DNA of 64,000 nucleotides from Oscheius sp. JU75 (Eukaryota; Nematoda; Chromadorea; Rhabditida; Rhabditidae). The notes below the pieces were generated by a model that saw only the letters and a program-made list of their open reading frames with translations, searched no databases and was not told where the DNA came from. Numbering within the stretch: the stretch's first letter is position 1; each line of letters opens with the position of its first letter. Of this stretch, positions 1 through 9,291 are shown in pieces. Made by a program: the position numbers and the translations under genes. Location: assembly GCA_037178855.1 (NCBI GenBank), contig JASJZC010000002.1, positions 558,001 to 622,000 on the forward strand. Reading direction: 5' to 3'.

Positions 1-162
1 GTGAACAAGGGAGGTTCAATTTCGGCCGAGCACGGGATAGGACAAATGAAGCTGGCATACTCTGACTATGGCAAGAGTCAAGTGGAAAGAGAACTGGTCA
101 AGAAGCTCAAGAGTCTATTCGATCCCAATGGTATACTGAATCCGTACAAATTTGTAAACTAG
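1..162 (+). CDS. D-2-hydroxyglutarate dehydrogenase, C-terminal end (partial)
   Basis: The reading frame is open from the first base of the window and ends at TAG 160-162, so only the last 53 residues are present; the rest lies upstream. It contains GSISAEHGIG near its start and ends DPNGILNPYKFVN. This is the typical close of the FAD-linked oxidase C-terminal domain in D2HGDH and D-lactate dehydrogenases. The Glu-His pair of the AEHGIG loop contributes metal and substrate binding in that family. The enzyme oxidises D-2-hydroxyglutarate to 2-oxoglutarate in mitochondria. Naming D2HGDH rather than D-LDH rests on the GSISAEHGIG and NPYKF wording and is moderately sure. It converges on the nucleoside hydrolase gene, with only 42 bases between the two stop codons. 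Confidence 0.8.
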   Translation: MNKGGSISAEHGIGQMKLAYSDYGKSQVERELVKKLKSLFDPNGILNPYKFVN

Positions 163-204
163 TGATTTTTGACTGGTACGCCTAAATGAAGAGAATTTAT
201 TCAG

Positions 205-1990
205 TCACCACTTTCCACTGGTAGTTTTGATCATCCAATCGTCCACAACTTGTACATTGTAGGAAGTGACAAAAGTAACCGGCTCTCTCGTTCTGTCAAT
301 CAGCTTGCCCTGCTTAGCCATGTACTCGTCGTCCTCATTGCTCCAGAGGACGTCCGTCCAGTCCACGGCCACCTGTCCCCTCGTGAACCTTCCTCCCAGC
401 TCGACATTGACTCTCAGATAAGTCTTCTTATGAATGACAGAGACAGGGTCAATGGCAGTGGCCATAGCAATCTCGTCACAGTAGGTGAACTGTCGGCTGT
501 TGTTGGCCAGGATCTCACGACCGACATGGGTAGCAGTGGACAGGTAGTCAGCCAGAAGGGTTCCAGTGCGGAGGTGGGCATCGAAGTCGATCAGCTTCTC
601 GTGCTAGAAAGGGGAGAGTCAGCCTCTGTCTCTGTCATTGTATCTCACCTTCGGTCCTTCCATGAAGAACGCCTCCCAGGGAACCAGAGTAATATTCTTC
701 ATCTCCTTCAGAACGATAGAGGCAGCTTCTGGATCCCCATGAAAGTTGAACTCGGCGGTTGAGTTTGAATCCACATTTCCGATACCATAAAAGTTGCCTC
801 CCATGATGACAGTCCTCTTGGGCTGATTGACAAAATTTTTATCCAATTTGATGGCCAAAGCAATGTTGGTCAAGGGACCAAGACAGACCAGGGTGGCGTC
901 AGGGTTCTCCTAGAAGAAGAGAGGGTGACAGAGACAGAGACAATGACTCACCCTGGTCAATTGGATCAGAGCCAGCGCTGCAATCTGACTCTCATGAGAC
1001 GTGAAATCCGTGTCCAGAACAGGCGGGAACGATTCCGGTCGGTCTCCAATACCATCCTTTCCGAAGAAGACATTCTCGCTGATGACCTCATCATCAGTCT
1101 CCTTTATGAACGGATAGGAAGCTCCCTTGAAGACTGGAATCTTCCTGGTCACTCCATTGGCCCGAATGGTTCTGATAACATTGGCAGTCGACTGGTCTAC
1201 ATTGACACAACCGTGCACAGTTGTGATGGCAACTACCTGAACGTTTGACTCTTTGTCTGTATTCACACATGTTAATCCCTCTGTCTACCAGCTGATAACG
1301 AGGCGTTTGCTCGGAGAGATTAGTGACAGGACGGGCGGGACTGTTCCCCCAGCAGAGCTCTTTTCGTCGATCAGCCCACATTAAAAAAAAGTCAGATTTC
1401 TTCATAATCCTTTTGCACTCAAAAAGGAAGCCATCTTTTGATCGAGTCAAGGGACGGGGAGGGAGACAGAGAGAGGGCAAATACTAAAATGCAAGATTTG
1501 AAATGAAAACGAGCATCAGGACCTCAGCGCTAACGAGAGCTTTAGGGGCTGTTAAAAAAAATACTTATTTCATTTTCCGGGTTCGAACACCCACCTTCAG
1601 ATTACTTGACGACCGTGCGAACCAGTCAGCCATTTGACGGAATTTTTCCGAGACGGTACGGGTGCGCTCGTTTTTATTCAAATGGTCTAGTGATTACCGC
1701 ATTCGATTGGGGATCAAACGTCACAGTGGATCGTTGGCTCGATCCCCGCAGGAGAGAAACTTTTTGTTTTCAGGTCTCCTAGGGTATTTCAGGGTGCAGA
1801 TATCATGCTTTGTCAGGGAAACAGACAGTGAGACAGAGACAGAGAGAACTCACTTCAGCTCCCGGATGTTGAAGTGCCAAGGAGATCGCTCTGACATCGT
1901 CCGAGACTCCGTCCGTATCTGAACTCTACCACACTCTTACTCTCACCGGAACTTACCAATGATCAGCTTGGTCCTACCCTCGATCTTCAT
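205..1990 (-). CDS. Inosine/uridine-preferring nucleoside hydrolase
   Basis: Five exons (1990-1957, 1918-1854, 1236-952, 909-649, 603-205) join in frame to a 347-residue protein, close to the family's usual length. The first two exons join to give [13 protein letters not shown], the Asp-rich calcium-binding N-terminal motif (DTDxxxDD). Later come [18 protein letters not shown] and [10 protein letters not shown], all standard for IUNH, and a late [12 protein letters not shown] segment that places the usual catalytic-site region. Family members hydrolyse the N-glycosidic bond of ribonucleosides in purine/pyrimidine salvage. The start chosen is the ATG at 1990. The same frame is open upstream as a hydrophobic stretch behind a possible TTTTTAG acceptor, so an extra 5' exon coding a signal peptide is possible. 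Intron 2 (1853-1237) holds a tRNA-like composite repeat. Confidence 0.9.
1568..1760. repeat. Head-to-head tRNA-like composite repeat
   Basis: A minus-strand tRNA-like module (about 1640-1571; GGTTCG-type T-loop, D-loop-like TGGCTGACTGG) is followed by a short core reading TTTTTCCGAGACGGTACGGG. A plus-strand module follows (about 1678-1755) with ATGGTCTAGTGATTACCGC and GGCTCGATCCCC. The arms do not pair like a working tRNA. The same layout and core recur at 62.5 kb. It lies in intron 2 of the nucleoside hydrolase gene. Confidence 0.7.
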
Positions 1991-2040
1991 TGCCGCAACA
2001 GTCGCCCAAATGAGAAGAACACGCAGTGCTAAAAAGAGCA

Positions 2041-2739
2041 GAGATTAGATTCCTGTCTCTGATTAGATAGCAATGTGCTAAGTTGTAAGTTTTGGGCAGA
2101 ACCTGAGAGCATGGAGGACATTTTCCGGTATTGGTTGGGAGAGTTGTTTGAGGGAGAACATGAGTTGAAAGGGGTCGACTGATTGTTTGGATTGGTACAG
2201 GAGAGCGAAAGAGGAAATACTGCAGCTGTCTTTGAGACTGGAAGAGATGGTAGAAGGAGATAAGTGGAGAGAACTGGTCTTGAAAAATGAAGGGTATGGG
2301 TCAAGCAAGGAGTAAAACAAAAAGAAGACAGGGAGAAGAGTATGAGTGTAGGTACAATAGAAGAAAGCTTATCTGCTCCTATGACTGTCTCGTCAATCTA
2401 ACGCCGCGTGTAAAAGTGACTTCCTTTTCGAGAGAAACGCATCCGCTACATTTGAGTCCATTGGTATTCAGACAGACAGTTGGGAATTGTCACGAGTCGC
2501 TATGGTTCTTTCTCAGAACCACCCCACTACAAATGCAAAAGTTATGTGGGAATGGCAAACACGTTTCGATGGTTCATGGGAGATAGTTTGATAGTTCTGT
2601 CTCTGTTTCTCCATGACTCTTTCCCCATCACTCCCACAAATCTTCAAAAATCTGTTTGTGGAATCCCCTCTTCTAATATGAAGAAGCCCATCAAGCTGCC
2701 TCCCAAGGCTTCCTTTCACTCTACACATTTGACACAGTC
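2041..2739. other. Intergenic stretch, no gene seen
   Basis: This lies between the nucleoside hydrolase 5' end and the ankyrin gene start. Short open frames occur on both strands, but none shows family motifs or paired splice signals. A further 5' exon of either flanking gene could be here and cannot be excluded. Confidence 0.4.
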
Positions 2740-5472
2740 ATGAGCGTTGCTCCTGCGGTTCCCCGTCTCGAAGCATTGGAAGACGAGGGTCTTCCCGATC
2801 CTCCGGTCGCTTTGGTCGACATCCAGGCCCAGGACGAAAAAGGGAACTCGGCTCTGATTCTAGCCGCTGCAGAAGATCGTGTTCTCTTGGTTCAGCATAT
2901 TCTTCAACTGGCAGGAGAGACAGGGAGATTGGAACAGGTGGGCAAAATTATTTTCTGTACGGGGGAATCGAACCCGAGAGCGTTCCCTTGGAAGACAAGC
3001 ACGCTATAGTCCATTTCCAACGAATAACGGCACCTCAGTTTGAACGCCCGAAGCTTGGCGTTTGCGCGCGAGGAAGAAACTTTTCCATTTTTCACCATTT
3101 TCCCAGCATCTTTTTACTATTCTGTTAGTGTTATCGTATTCTAGGCATGTAAAAACTTACTTGTTACCAAAATTATGTGAAAACTCCAGGATTTAGACGA
3201 ACTGTGCTTCAAACGGCTATTTTCCAGCCGAAGACACTTTTGTGCTCTTTAAACCATGATTTTTAACCCTTTTTTTGGCGTCACGTAGGTATCTACACAC
3301 GCAGAATTTGACAATGAGGTCAGAATTAGGAAAAGGAAACTGGAAACACACGAAAATGCAATTTTTATTATAGGAACTATAATAATTGGCTTTCTGTCGG
3401 CGTGCAAATTGTGGCGGGACCCGAATTGTGGAAGCAGCTTTTATGTGAACCGCTTGTTTGGATGATCAACAACCAAACTTTAAGTGAATTTTTGACATCT
3501 AGAGCCAACTTTTTCTGACCTTCTACAATCTTGTAACTTTTGGCTTGACCAACAACATTGTTGAACATCACAAAGCTGGAAAAAGCTGTTTTCAGGCTGG
3601 TAAGTTTGGGACAAGTGAACCCTGTAGAAAACTGTTCCAGTGAGTCTGTCTCTGTTATTCTCTCCCTGTTTACCTCGCCTTAGCATGCCCCTGAGCACAT
3701 TTTCCGCTGTTTTGGCCGCTCTCTATATGTGTGGGTGCGTGAGAGCCGAGATCAAGATGTCTATTCTTGACATATGGTGTCTTGTTATTAGAGGATTAAG
3801 CCTATTCCCAGAGACGCGGAGACACTGAAAACAAAAACAGTCTCAAAACGCCATCATTCCTCTCTTTCTTTCAGCCCATTCAGAAATAATCTTTCAGGTG
3901 CTCACACTGCGAAATGTGGACGGAATTTCCGCTCTGGATATGGCTATTCGTAGAGGGGCGGGACGGTCGGCTGCTCTAATTGCTGAGGCAGCTTCGAAGG
4001 AGCGAAAACGACGAAGGGTGAGCCTGTTTTTGCAACTCTCTGTCTCTTGGACTCTGTCTCTCTGTCACTGTGTGACTTTAGACTCGCCTTCGTCGTCTCA
4101 GCACCTCAGCCGTGGCTCTTCGAAGACAGGGAGGTCGCGAGGAGCGGTATCACAAAAACGACGAACCTCCAACTTGTCGTGTGAAGGACATTGAAAATGC
4201 TCTGAAGAAGCGGCGAGAGGAGGATGAAAAGATTGAGATCATTATGAGCGAGGAGGAACAGAAGTAAGTACCAGAGAGAAGGAGAGGACAGAGAAACAGA
4301 CAGACAGAGAGACAGTGAATTAATGAGTTAACCTTTCCAATAATAGATTCCCACAGGAAATTGACCAATTTCCAGAGGTAAACAACTCGACCAGTTGCGC
4401 CAGAAAACCTCATCCAATAGTTCTCTCCCTGTCGTGGATGACTCTCCAGTTGAGACCCGAAGCTTTGCCCAGAAGGCTGTCTCGTCCCTGACGGAGAAGC
4501 TCTCGAACGTCCTGAGATCCAAGAAGAACCGGGTCGAGACCCTGCCTCCTCTCGACCCACGACGGCGGGATCTTCTCAATAATCAGACCAGTTCTCTGGA
4601 CAATACTGTAGATTTCTATTTCTGTTCAAAGAAACTATGCCCTTTAGGAACCTTTCACTCCGGACTTGGCAGAAGAGGGAGAGATTGAGACTCTGGGTCC
4701 GGATGGACTGTATCCTTCCGAAGAGAGGGGTATGTTTTGGGCTAGAGACAGATTAACATTCGGGGGAAAGAGTAGGTTCTGTGAGATGAGTGTGAGTCAA
4801 GAAGTCAACAGAAACGATCCAAGGAATTGGGTCTAGACTGATAAGTATGAGTCATGCGAGAAGGAATGGTAGTCAAAGGGTAGGAGGTCAGAGTGAGAGT
4901 TAATTCCGAAAAGCTATTGAACAGTGAGTATGGTGAGAGTCACAGGACATTAAACAGAACACTGGAAGAGTCTTTTCAGAACCCTTTAGAAGTAGTGAGT
5001 TAAAAAAGAAGAGTCATGGTACACAAAATATCTTGAACAGATCGGACAGAGAGTCAGAGTGAGAGCCATTGTACATGCCTCCTTTGGAGCTGAACTGTCC
5101 CAGACAGTTTATGTACCATGACTCTCACTCCGACTCACTGCTCAACAGATTCCCAAGCCTGACTCTCACCCTAACTGTCTGTTGTGTTCAGTGTCCTATA
5201 CTGTGTCTCTCACTCTGACTATCTCTTCTGGTCAGTGTTGTAAATTGTGATTCCCCATCCGACTCACTGTTCAGCAGGTCCCCAAGTGACTCTCGCCCTC
5301 ACTCTCTCACTCGGTATGAGGGTCATAGTACAGGAACTCTAAGACGCAAGAGTTCTAAATCTGACTTATCCTCCCTCTCATTCTTTCAGCAATTGCTCAA
5401 TCCTATCGCTTCCCGAAGATTCTCCATCGCCGGCGGGCTGCCTCTGAGCACCGGGCCACTGTCAAGAAGTGA
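2740..5472 (+). CDS. Ankyrin-repeat protein with coiled-coil and basic tail
   Basis: Six exons (2740-2937, 3898-4017, 4082-4263, 4376-4607, 4648-4729, 5390-5472) keep frame and give about 298 residues. Exons 1 and 2 encode two ankyrin repeats (DEKGNSALILAA..., NVDGISALDMAIRRGA). Exon 3 is basic then acidic and likely coiled coil (ENALKKRREEDEKIEIIMSE). Exon 4 is Ser/Lys rich and exon 6 ends in an Arg-rich tail. No signal peptide or membrane segment is seen, so it is probably cytosolic or a scaffold; the exact family was not recognised. The ATG at 2740 is the first in frame; an upstream exon is possible. Intron 1 contains a tRNA-like module on the minus strand and the last intron contains inverted repeats. 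Confidence 0.75.
2930..3015 (-). repeat. tRNA-like module, degenerate
   Basis: On the minus strand a TGGACTATAGCG box, TCTTCCAAGGGAACG and CTCGGGTTCGATTCCC follow each other in tRNA order. The T-loop is good, but the D arm and acceptor do not pair. It resembles a tRNA-Gly(UCC)-derived pseudogene or SINE head, sitting in the first intron of the ankyrin gene. Confidence 0.5.
5035..5320. repeat. Inverted repeats in last intron of ankyrin gene
   Basis: GAGTCAGAGTGAGAGCCATT (near 5050) is the imperfect reverse complement of the stretch ending ACTCTCACTCCGACTC near 5137. Further copies of GACTCTCACYCTRACT lie at 5160-5290. The intron RNA could fold into a long stem. It may be a small non-autonomous element; no target duplication was found. 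Confidence 0.5.
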
Positions 5473-5593
5473 ACCAGTTCCCTCCAGCCACTTGTAATCC
5501 CGACTCTTACAGCTCTCCCCACGCTGATAAGTGGACGTCCCCCTTAAAAAGAGACATTCCGTCATCTCTTACTCCCTGTCTCTCTGTTAATAA

Positions 5594-7422
5594 ATGTTCC
5601 TCTTACTCTTACTCCTACCCAGTCCCGCCTGGTCGATCCCGGTCGATAACGGGGTCGAAGGAGAGCCAGAAATCGAATGCGGTCCTACCTCGATCACTGT
5701 CAACTTCAATACGAGGAATGTCTTTGAAGGACACGTCTATGTCAAGGGACTCTTCGACCAGACCGGCTGCCGGAACGACGAGGGAGGTAGACAGGTAAGA
5801 AGCTGGATCTTTCGAGACTCTCGTCCTCTTTCGGGCTCCAGAAGGAGGTGGCGGTGGGGAAGAGCCGCCTCTGTCAACGACAGACGCTTATGTCACTGTG
5901 CCCAGAGGAGAAAGGGCCGTCAGGAGCTTACTGGTCCATTGACAGAGGACAGAAAGTGACATGGACACGCTTTTTTCAGGTTGCTGGCATTGAACTCCCG
6001 TTTGAGACCTGTAACGTGGCCAGGACGAGGTCACTGAATCCGAGAGGAGTCTTTGTCTCCACGACGGTAGTCATCTCCTTCCATCCACAGTTTGTGACCA
6101 AGGTTGACAGGTTAGTTTCTGTCTTTCCGTCTCTCTGGGCCTATCTCTATTCTACTCCCCTTTTCCAGAGCCTACCGTCTCCAATGCTTCTACATGGAAG
6201 CTGACAAAACAGTCGCAGCTGAACTGGCAGTCTCCGAGCTGACGACTGCCTTCCAGACCGCGGTCAGTGTTCTTGAAAGCCGCGAGATATGATCTAGTTA
6301 TGAGGACCGGATTATAGCCAAGTGTGGCGATGACCTTGACGCCATTGTCTCAATCTTCTTGACCAGATATCAAGAGACTGACAGAGAGAGAGTGAGGAAC
6401 TTTTTAGGTTGTGCCCATGCCCATCTGTCGGTATGAGATTCTGGATGGAGGACCGACTGGTAGTCCAGTGGATTTCGCGGCTATTGGACAGCAGGTAGTG
6501 TGAGAGACAGAGAGACAGAGAGACAGAGAGACAGAGAGTACAGCACGACTATCACCCTTTCAGGTCTACCACAAATGGACCTGCGACTCTGAAACGACTG
6601 ACACTTTCTGTGCCGTAGTCCACAGCTGTACCGTAGACGACGGGAATGGAGATACTATCCGGATTCTAGACGACGCTGGATGTGCTCTCGATCGTTTCCT
6701 GTTGAACAATCTCGAGTACCCGACTGATCTCATGGCTGGACAGGTAGTCACTTATTCCTGCCCAATAGAGAGAATTCTTTAGGAAGCCCACGTTTACAAA
6801 TACGCCGACAGAGCACAGCTCTTCTACCAATGTCAGATCAGTATTACAATCAAGGAGCCGAATGAGGACTGTGCCAGGCCACAATGTACTGAACCGACCG
6901 GATTTGGGGCTCCTAGAATTGGAGCAGGTGGGGCTGGATCTGAAGTGACTACCGTCTCTACACCGACGAACGGGAGGAAGAGACTGCTGTTAAGAAGACG
7001 AAGAAGTATCTGGCAAGCTGAGAATACTATGGATGTCAGAGCAGAGATCAGTACTATGGATATCAGTGAGAAGGTAAGAGTCACTCTCTATATCTCCCTG
7101 TATATGTGTCTTTCTGCCTCTCTGGCTTCCTGTCACCCTGCCCTTCTGTCTTTCTGTCTCTCTGTCGCTCTGTCTACCTATTCGCTCCGCTCAGAAAGAC
7201 GTCCAGCTCCCCTCTTCCCTCCCTCAAGAGTTCGGAACCAGCTTCGGGCTCCACAAGGCTTTTTGTGTCACTCCCCTTATTGCCTCAGCCATAGGGACGA
7301 CAGGAATCGTACTACTGGCAGCTGGGATCCTTTTTGGTAAGCTAACCAATAGTTACTGTAATCAAAACAGTACAGGTGCTTTGCTACTTCGTCCCAAGGC
7401 CTTTCGAGCTGGTCCACTTTGA
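5594..7422 (+). CDS. ZP-domain cuticlin-like protein, upstream copy
   Basis: Eight exons (5594-5794, 5980-6110, 6169-6262, 6408-6494, 6564-6743, 6783-7073, 7195-7336, 7376-7422) keep frame for about 390 residues. It has a signal peptide (LLLLLLPSPAWS), then a ZP module beginning IPVDNGVEGEPEIECGP and including CTVDDGNGD and LLNNLEYPTDLMAG. Before a C-terminal membrane segment (IASAIGTTGIVLLAAGILF) is a basic patch (GRKRLLLRRRR) placed like the ZP consensus furin-like site. Cuticlins polymerise in the nematode cuticle. Exon 4 of the sister copy is split here by an extra intron with an unusual GTCAGT donor. The last acceptor is ambiguous: using the AG five bases earlier gives a longer tail. The C-terminal third differs strongly from the downstream copy. 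Confidence 0.88.
6498..6540. repeat. GACAGAGA microsatellite in ZP intron
   Basis: Five or so tandem AGAGACAG units fill intron 5 of the first ZP gene. The same octamer, or its complement CTGTCTCT, recurs in introns on both strands through most of the flanking thirds of the window. Confidence 0.85.
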
Positions 7423-7769
7423 CAGATCTTTTTTTCGAGGAAATCCCTTGTGCAATATCGGCAATAAAATCCCATTGGCATTGTTTTGATTGGAAGAATG
7501 TCGCAAGGGCAGGTTTCCAGTCGCCTATCTCAAATCACGGATCTATCTTCACCATATATGCTAATATGCCGGGGGCAACCCGTCTTCATCCGGCGGGGGT
7601 CCAACTGACCGCCGATGGCGATCAGTTACGCCACAAAACAGGAGGGAAGACAGAGAGACAGGGAGAATATTAGCGCTAGATTTATGACGAGGGAAAGTTA
7701 CGTAATCGGATGAGTCACCACGGAGGAAGACAGATGAAAAAGAAGAGAGAAACAGGGAGACAAACAATC
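7423..7769. other. Spacer after first ZP gene, no gene seen
   Basis: No coding signal or repeat structure stands out here, apart from an alternative longer reading of the ZP gene's last exon through to about 7485. Confidence 0.4.
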
Positions 7770-7882
7770 AAAGAGACAAAGGAACAAGGGACATGGCAGG
7801 CAGCACTTTCAAAACATTGAATCACAGAGAGCTAGCACGAGGCTAGAACTACGAAGACAGAACAAAGTGGCATACAGGACTT

Positions 7883-8074
7883 TTACACCTGCAGCCTTGA
7901 GACACAGGTAGCACAGTGAAGAGCAGACAGTTCTTTCAGCACTTGACCATCAATCCCTGGACAGAAAGCGCATGGTAGAATGACCGAAAGACAGGCAGTC
8001 AGATCCATTCCTTCAGAGCAGCACAGTAGGTCCTTGTCTTGACATCTTCTTTTTTGTGACAGCTGGAGTTCCAT
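7883..8074 (-). CDS. Cys-rich small open frame, copy 2 (uncertain)
   Basis: A 63-codon frame starts MELQLSQKRRCQDKDLLCC and ends CATCVSRLQV. It matches the nested frame at 19882-20061 at the protein level, with an in-frame four-codon insertion. All the cysteines it shares with copy 1 are kept. No signal peptide and no upstream exon could be tied to it. Either a conserved short protein or a fortunate open frame in duplicated intron DNA. Confidence 0.35.
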   Translation of the reverse strand: MELQLSQKRRCQDKDLLCCSEGMDLTACLSVILPCAFCPGIDGQVLKELSALHCATCVSRLQV

Positions 8075-8489
8075 GCTCGGAACGGTCTTGCATCTGATAC
8101 TCCTGAAAGATGGTGGGACACCATTTGTCTGGGGTATTTCCGTTTCTCACTGTCAGTCTGCCAACTAGATAATTTTGCTATTAATCACTATCAGTCGCTC
8201 TGAAAGTCTCCAAAGAACTGTACCAAACACCGCTGTGGATTCATGGGATACCCTTCTAAACCGGGTGTCTGTGGCGCTACTGTTCGCATTGTCTCTGTCA
8301 CTCTGGAAAAAAGGGAACATAACCTGGGAGAAGAGAGGAGGAGGAGTTCTAGAGGAGCAGCAAAGCGAGAACTTGCTAACGTCTCTATTTGACAGCAGTT
8401 AACATGACTTTACTTTTTGCAATTAGAGAGGAACTAGATTTTGATAAGTTCTGACAAGCCAGCGTTCTAGGTTTCAGGATTGACAGACA

Positions 8490-8865
8490 GAGAGTCAGAG
8501 GTTGTTTCAGCACCAGCAGAGAACCTCATCCCTATATTATCAAAACTTCATCCAGTACCAGCAGACATGCCACTCTCCTCATCAAACCCTGTACAACCAG
8601 GCTCAACAGTATCAGGATCAGTATCCGCAGCAGAGAGACAGTACCATGAAACTTATCCGAACTATATTAGTCAGCAGCAGCGTTATGAGGATAACCGTCA
8701 GTATCTGCCAGTAAAGAGTAGTCATCAGGTTCCAAGAAGACTTATGGGACTACCTGGAAGAGGGTGTTCCGACTACTGCCAAGGCTGAAATTCCCAGATT
8801 ACATGGTCACCAGTCTGGAAAAGTTGACGGTGACAGTCCCAAAAACCACAGTGACTTCACGTCCT
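8490..8865 (+). pseudogene. Decayed copy of SelP-like gene exons
   Basis: The plus strand reads HQQRTSSLYYQNF and YNQAQQYQDQYPQQRD, matching exons 5 and 6 of the SelP-domain gene. Compared with the parent, a stretch of 16 bases of the GACAGAGA repeat is missing after PQQRD, which shifts the frame. After the shift the text continues as QYHETYPNY and later DYLEEGVPTTAKAEIPR, the counterpart of exon 7. The signal peptide, the SelP domain and the Cys-rich C-terminus are absent. It is therefore a fragment and not a working gene. Confidence 0.8.
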
Positions 8866-9282
8866 CTCCCCTCTCTCACTTCTCCCCATCATATCATGTT
8901 CGGGATTTTATGGCCCTCATGCCCAGCTGATTCGTTCATGATCTCGCAATTTCCTTTTGATAAGAGACGCTGACAGAGACCGTGACAATGACTGAACCAA
9001 CTGCTCTGAACCAATCTCCTCTTAAGTGAGATAGTATATTCCTGTGAACTGTGAGAGACAGTGACAGGGAAAGAGAGTGAGAGCGACAAGCATGACCATA
9101 CTCGTGCCATTTCGCTCTTTTTGCAGCAGCGCATAATAATCTACGGGAGCGGGTTCGTGGAGGCGGCGCCCGCCCGGCTCTGGCTACATAAAGCTGGACT
9201 TTGGGAAGAAGAAAAGGCTGCGATTGCCCCCTCTGTCCATCTTTTCTTGTCTCTTTGTCGCTCCCGTACTGTCTCATTTTTT
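8866..9282. promoter_or_regulatory. Probable 5' region of second ZP gene
   Basis: No gene was recognised. A CTACATAAAG box near 9184 is a weak TATA-like candidate upstream of the second ZP gene, followed by pyrimidine-rich sequence up to the acceptor before the start codon. Confidence 0.35.
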
Positions 9283-9291
9283 AGAGAAAAA
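9283..9291 (+). promoter_or_regulatory. Likely spliced-leader acceptor before ZP gene 2
   Basis: ATTTTTTAG is followed seven bases later by the start ATG (9292). This is the nematode 3' splice consensus without any plausible coding donor upstream, which suggests trans-splicing of the mRNA. Confidence 0.55.

Larger units (their letters stand above)
7770..8870. repeat. Inverted partial copy of the SelP-like locus
   Basis: This segment matches, in reverse orientation, the region of about 18.8-20.15 kb: the big intron and neighbouring exons of the SelP-domain gene. Matching landmarks include the block around 7850-7950 (versus about 20010-20100), the nested Cys-rich frame (7883-8074 versus 19882-20061) and Gln/Tyr-rich exons at 8500-8700 (versus 19350-19000). 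The match is clear but diverged, so the copy is not recent. Confidence 0.85.

Noticed and set aside
250-762. Long plus-strand open frame of 170 codons
   Set aside because: It is the antisense shadow of nucleoside hydrolase exons, whose motifs and splice sites are clear on the minus strand.
1571-1640. Functional tRNA on the minus strand
   Set aside because: The T-loop looks right but its stem bases do not pair and the D-arm is incomplete.
7106-7294. Small Leu/Ser-rich open frame inside the first ZP gene
   Set aside because: It lies in the CTGTCTCT intron and reads into the next exon out of frame.
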